A DNA stretch of 43,327 bases. It comes from Dehalococcoidia bacterium. Lineage in GTDB: Bacteria; Chloroflexota; Dehalococcoidia; SHYB01; SHYL01. This document shows, in pieces, positions 39,636-43,327 of the stretch. Every line of letters starts with the position of its first letter. Position 1 is the stretch's first letter. The stretch lies in NCBI GenBank assembly GCA_009692825.1, contig SHYL01000006.1:1-43327 (forward strand), given 5' to 3'. The notes beneath the pieces were generated by a model. It ran no database searches. It was given only the letters and a program-made list of their open reading frames with translations, and was not told the origin of the DNA. The translations under genes were made by a program, and so were the position numbers.

Positions 39636-40730
39636 TTATAACATGGCCTCTTTGAGCGCGCGTGCAACTACAAATGGGTCGCTTGATATGACCGGCTGCG
39701 CAAATAGCTCCATAGCGCCAATGTCGGACATTCGGCTCTTAGTGTCGCCACGGTCCACAAGATGGACCATAACAGGAAAATCGCTCCAGTCTTCAGCTAC
39801 AGCGGCTATTGGAGGCATGTGTACGGCTACATTGAAAGACACCACACCAAGATTTTCACGGTAGCAGACCATCGCATCGTACATTGCGGATTTAAGCTCA
39901 TCATCAAAGCGGTCCGCAATCAGAGTTACACCCTTCTCTTTAACGGGAGTTAGTGGAGCGACTACTCGGACCCCTTTTCTTTCGAAACCACATCCCAAGG
40001 ATTCATGTATCAGATAAAAATCATCAAAGTACTTGGATTTCGTTCGGACGTTGTACTCATTCGCGCAACGCCTCAAATACTCAACCGCTGCGTAATGCAT
40101 ACCGTGGCTCAGTGTCATCTGCATGTGGCCGTGGATAATCGACGCGCCTGCTCTCCAAAGACAGTTCCACATCAGGAAATAGTAACGGGCGGCAGGATCA
40201 GAGGCAGCCGCTTTTTCAGCCCACTGCTGGGCAACATCTATATAGTCCGAGACTTGCTCCCGGGTGAAATTAAGAGGGTTTGATTCATTGAAAATCACCA
40301 GCCCGTGAAATCCATCGTATTTAGCGATATTGCTGGCCGTAACGGAATGCTTGCCGGTCACACGCCCAAATACATCTTCCGGTGTGCCATTTACAGGGTC
40401 TCGGAAAGTATCACCTGAGGCAAGCTCTGTAAGAGCAGCCTCCACACCGCTGCGGTCTCGGAACTCGATTGGGCGAAGAGCGCGAAGCTCATTAAACAAA
40501 GCGCCTTGAAAGGTAACTATGTTGGTTACTTTAACTACTTTCTGATTTTCGACTGCTTCAAGAGAGCCGAACTGCTTTTTAACCCACTCATGCATTGATT
40601 TTGGCGCTATTAGTGACCCTTCGGCAATGCTGACGTGAAACATCTGGTTAAACCTATCTCGGTCGCGTTTTGCCAGGCCTGCGACAAGTTTGTCCAGCTC
40701 CATCACGCTTGGCCGTTCAGAAATTCGCAC
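39636..40730 (-). CDS. GalT-like HIT-superfamily nucleotidyltransferase/hydrolase
   Basis: A 364-aa protein with IIHGHMQMTL (H200-x-H202-x-Q204), a HIT-superfamily catalytic motif, similar to HPHxQ in galactose-1-phosphate uridylyltransferase. The surrounding GLVIFNESNPLNFTREQVSD and YYFLMWNCLWRAGASIIH blocks look like the GalT fold, but the zinc site of classical GalT is not clear. The start is GTG 40730 with AAAGGAGA at good spacing. The glycosyltransferase gene follows 88 bp downstream on the same strand. I would call it a sugar nucleotidyl transferase of unproven substrate rather than GalT proper. Confidence 0.7.
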   Translation of the reverse strand: MRISERPSVMELDKLVAGLAKRDRDRFNQMFHVSIAEGSLIAPKSMHEWVKKQFGSLEAVENQKVVKVTNIVTFQGALFNELRALRPIEFRDRSGVEAALTELASGDTFRDPVNGTPEDVFGRVTGKHSVTASNIAKYDGFHGLVIFNESNPLNFTREQVSDYIDVAQQWAEKAAASDPAARYYFLMWNCLWRAGASIIHGHMQMTLSHGMHYAAVEYLRRCANEYNVRTKSKYFDDFYLIHESLGCGFERKGVRVVAPLTPVKEKGVTLIADRFDDELKSAMYDAMVCYRENLGVVSFNVAVHMPPIAAVAEDWSDFPVMVHLVDRGDTKSRMSDIGAMELFAQPVISSDPFVVARALKEAML

Positions 40731-40900
40731 TATAGTCTCCTTTAAGCCTTAACAATGAGTCTCCTTCAGGATGATAACGAAACTTATTATTCAAAGTAAC
40801 GAGTAAATTTGGAGTCACTACTTCAACTATACACATCAGAAGTTAGGGACTTGTAAACAGTTGTTACGTCAATCGTTTAGCTGATGGCGATGAGTTTTGG

Positions 40901-42418
40901 CTAATGCCTAAAGTGGCGAACGCCTGTAAACACCATAGCTGCGCCTGATTTATCAACCGCCTCAGTGACTTCTTTATCGCGTATGGAGCCTCCCGGCTGA
41001 ACAATCGCTATTACACCACCGGAAAGAGCGAGTTCCACCCCATCAGCGAACGGGAAGAAGGCGTCCGATGCGAGAACGCTGCCCTTAGCCTTATCGCCAG
41101 CGGCCTTCAATGCCAAATGGACGCTGTTCACGCGGTTCGGCTGACCAGCTCCCATTCCTAGCAATGTTCGGTCTTTTATGAGCACGATTGCGTTGGACTT
41201 GATATGCTTCACGACTTTCCAAGCGAAACTTAAGTCTGCAAGTTCCGTCGCTGTGGGCCTGCGCTTCGTTGCTGGTTTCCAGGCAGACGCGTCTTCGTCA
41301 ATGTAGTCAGAGCTTTGCACTAGCAATCCGCCAGAGACTTTGCGGTAGTCTATCGACTGGGCAATCTGGTTTGCGCCTTCAACTTTCAGGATTCTGAGGT
41401 CTTTCTTCTTTTCCAGTATCTGCAACGCTTCCGGATCATAATCAGGCGCTATGACTATCTCATAGAAGATCTTGGAAACTTCTTGCGCAGCCTCTTTGGT
41501 CAGCTTGCGGTTGAAAGCAACAATGCCGCCGAATACCGAGACAGGGTCCCCGGAAAACGCGCGCTTGTAGGCTTCAAGCTGGTCACTATGGCTGGCAAGG
41601 CCTGCCGGGTTAGTGTGCTTAATGATGGCGACCGTGCAATCTAGGAAATCTGATGCTGCTGACCAGGCCGCGTCAGCGTCAAGAATATTGTTAAATGACA
41701 GTTCTCGTCCGTGAAGCTGCTTAGCACCTGCTATGCCGCCTCCAAAACTCTCCTGGTAGAACGCGGCCTTCTGGTGCGGGTTTTCACCGTATCGCAAATC
41801 CTGAATTTTTTTGAGACCAACTGTTAATTCTTCCGTGAAATTGATGTTGTACTTATTCAAGTATTGAGCGATATACGTGTCATACAGCGCGGTGTGCTGG
41901 AACGCCTTCTGCGCCAGTTGACGCCTCTGGTCAGCCGTAGGCCCGCTTTCCTTGAGCCACCCCAAAACGCGCTCGTAGTCGGAAGGGCTCACCACTACAG
42001 TTACGTCTGGGAAGTTCTTGGCCGAAGCGCGTATCATCGTTGGGCCGCCGATGTCGATATTCTCGAGAGCATCGTCCAGCGAAACGTCTGGCTTGCTCAC
42101 GGTCTGCACAAACGGGTAGAGATTTACGCAGACTATATCGATCAAATCGATATTAAGCTTAGCGATCTGCTCCAGGTCAGCCGCACGGTGTCTGCGGGCC
42201 AGGATTCCACCGTGGACGGCTGGGTGCAGCGTTTTAACACGTCCGTCCATTATTTCTGGGAACCCGGTCAGCTCCGAGATGGTGTGAACTTTTACGTTAG
42301 CCTGCTGAAGGGCTTTGTGCGTGCCGCCTGTACTGTAAATATCAATGCCTAAAGCATTAAGACCTTTCGCAAACTCTATCAGCCCTGTTTTATCGGAAAC
42401 GCTAAGAATTGCCCTCAT
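40901..42418 (-). CDS. purH: Bifunctional AICAR transformylase / IMP cyclohydrolase
   Basis: PurH catalyses the last two steps of IMP synthesis. The 505-aa protein has the N-terminal MGS-like cyclohydrolase domain (RAILSVSDKTGLIEFAKGLN; IYSTGGTHKALQ; GFPEIMDGRVKTLHPAVHGG) and the C-terminal AICARFT domain (LRYGENPHQKAAFYQES; IIKHTNPAGLA; SDAFFPFADGVELALSGG). It is 25 bp downstream of purM on the same strand. Between it and the GalT-like gene lies a 170-bp AT-rich gap with no gene or clear terminator. Length and motif order are normal. Confidence 0.96.
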   Translation of the reverse strand: MRAILSVSDKTGLIEFAKGLNALGIDIYSTGGTHKALQQANVKVHTISELTGFPEIMDGRVKTLHPAVHGGILARRHRAADLEQIAKLNIDLIDIVCVNLYPFVQTVSKPDVSLDDALENIDIGGPTMIRASAKNFPDVTVVVSPSDYERVLGWLKESGPTADQRRQLAQKAFQHTALYDTYIAQYLNKYNINFTEELTVGLKKIQDLRYGENPHQKAAFYQESFGGGIAGAKQLHGRELSFNNILDADAAWSAASDFLDCTVAIIKHTNPAGLASHSDQLEAYKRAFSGDPVSVFGGIVAFNRKLTKEAAQEVSKIFYEIVIAPDYDPEALQILEKKKDLRILKVEGANQIAQSIDYRKVSGGLLVQSSDYIDEDASAWKPATKRRPTATELADLSFAWKVVKHIKSNAIVLIKDRTLLGMGAGQPNRVNSVHLALKAAGDKAKGSVLASDAFFPFADGVELALSGGVIAIVQPGGSIRDKEVTEAVDKSGAAMVFTGVRHFRH

Positions 42419-42443
42419 TGGACCTTAACCTCTTCAAACATAT

Positions 42444-43327
42444 CTAGTCGAGCTTTACACCATCGCGCTGTTCTACTCTGCCGATGATAACGGACCCCTT
42501 CACACTATCCAGAATCTTTGTACTGTTCTCCGGGCTGGTGAAGATGACCATGCCCATGCCCATGTTAAATACGCGGTACATCTCATGTTCGGTCGCCTCG
42601 CTCTTGCCGTGGATGAGCTTAAACAAAGGCGGCACCTCCCACGCTGAGGTGTTCACGACTGCGCCGAGTCCCTTAGGCAGTACCCTGGGAATGTTATCCT
42701 GGAACCCGCCGCCGGTGATATGCGCCATACCCTTGATGTAAGGCAGGAGCGGTTTCAGCATGTCGTAATAGCTGACATGAGGCTCCAGCAATGCCTCGCC
42801 TAACGTTCGGCCAAGCTCAGGCATACGTTTGCTGAGAACTGCAGGGTTCGCATCGATATCCAGCGCTTTACGCGCTAACGAATAACCATTCGTATGCAAG
42901 CCGCTTGAGGGTACACCTACGAGAACGTCTCCCGCGATGATATTTTTGCCGTTGATAATCTTATCCTGTTCGACGGCGCCTACAATAAAGCCGGCAACCT
43001 CCACATCGCCCTCTTTGTAAGTTCCAGGCATCTCGGCCGTCTCGCCGCCTATAAGCGCACAGTGGGCCGCTTTGCACGCGACAACCATGCCTTTTACCAA
43101 GTCCTCACAAACCTTCGAGTCCATCTTTCCCAGGGCTATGTAATCCAGGAAGAACAGTGGGTCGGCGCCGCCGACAAATATATCGTTCACACAGTGGTTA
43201 ACGATGTCCATACCGACGGTATCGAACTTACCCATGAGCGATGCGATGCGCATTTTTGTGCCAACCCCGTCTGTGCTAGCAACGAGTATCGGGTTCTGGT
43301 AGCCGGACATCTTGAACATGCCGCCAA
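42444..43327 (-). CDS. purM: Phosphoribosylformylglycinamidine cyclo-ligase, 5' cut by window end
   Basis: AIR synthetase (PurM), the fifth step of purine synthesis. The visible part starts with GGMFKMSGYQNPILVASTDG, so the frame continues past 43327 and the ORF-track ATG at 43319 is internal. Further motifs are VNDIFVGGADPLFFLDYIA, ALIGGETAEMPGTY, GVPSSGLHTNGYSLAR and HITGGGFQDNIPRVLP. The last ~294 codons are present; the N-terminal ~50 lie outside. Followed by purH after 25 bp, it belongs to a purine operon that extends beyond the right edge. Confidence 0.95.
   Translation of the reverse strand, partial: GGMFKMSGYQNPILVASTDGVGTKMRIASLMGKFDTVGMDIVNHCVNDIFVGGADPLFFLDYIALGKMDSKVCEDLVKGMVVACKAAHCALIGGETAEMPGTYKEGDVEVAGFIVGAVEQDKIINGKNIIAGDVLVGVPSSGLHTNGYSLARKALDIDANPAVLSKRMPELGRTLGEALLEPHVSYYDMLKPLLPYIKGMAHITGGGFQDNIPRVLPKGLGAVVNTSAWEVPPLFKLIHGKSEATEHEMYRVFNMGMGMVIFTSPENSTKILDSVKGSVIIGRVEQRDGVKLD

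Noticed and set aside
1-43327. CRISPR array, rRNA operon or intact insertion sequence
   Set aside because: No regularly spaced direct repeats, no rRNA-like sequence and no transposase frame were seen on either strand.

Overview
The window is 43.3 kb of a compact bacterial chromosome with moderate GC. Nearly every gap under 200 bp lies between recognisable housekeeping genes. Several features point to a Chloroflexota bacterium of the Dehalococcoidia/SAR202 type: two PPOX-fold and one LLM-class putative F420 enzymes, a ThiD2-ThiE fusion, a long Lhr-type helicase, a HerA-like ATPase, a lone family-5 solute-binding lipoprotein, and no outer-membrane genes. This placement is inferred from gene content, not from a marker-gene phylogeny.

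Layout, left to right. (1) 1-4.1 kb: the 3' end of lepA, galU, an MscS channel, tRNA-Arg(UCG), a LysR regulator, and a divergent unannotated 54-aa ORF with its own promoter, ribosome binding site and terminator. (2) 4.1-7.9 kb: a cobalamin riboswitch controls a reverse-strand operon btuC-btuF-btuD-cobO. The last gene, corrinoid adenosyltransferase, carries an in-frame TAG at codon 52. (3) 8.0-8.7 kb: tRNA-Ile2(CAU), abutted by a scar made of a serine-recombinase C-terminus fused to a frameshifted Sau3AI/MutH-like endonuclease. (4) 8.9-11 kb: SprT-like protease, Smr domain protein, FmdB-type zinc ribbon, frameshifted yraN, and rnhB. (5) 11-18.8 kb, forward strand: a small membrane protein, uvrC, an M48 protease, a frameshifted histidine phosphatase, tilS, a small HerA-linked protein and a HerA-like ATPase. 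(6) 18.9-28.7 kb: a 58-aa ORF, endonuclease IV, pabB-pabC, and a reverse-strand typA-def-cca-secD-secF cluster. (7) 28.8-38.3 kb: an LLM oxidoreductase, a 1440-aa Lhr-like helicase, a PPOX protein, an oligopeptide-type binding protein, NIPSNAP plus a second PPOX protein, and thiD2-thiE. (8) 38.4-43.3 kb: a histidine-kinase C-terminal relic, a perfect 25-bp hairpin, a glycosyltransferase, a GalT-like HIT-fold protein, purH and partial purM.

The main themes are B12 salvage under riboswitch control, DNA repair (uvrC, nfo, Lhr, HerA), folate, thiamine and purine synthesis, and protein export and maturation. The most notable signal is the number of disrupted genes. Between 4 and 15 kb there is one nonsense codon (cobO), single-base frameshifts in yraN, the histidine phosphatase and the Sau3AI-like gene, and a frameshifted recombinase remnant. 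This means either genuine gene decay or uncorrected base errors in this assembly. No CRISPR array, rRNA or intact mobile element was seen.
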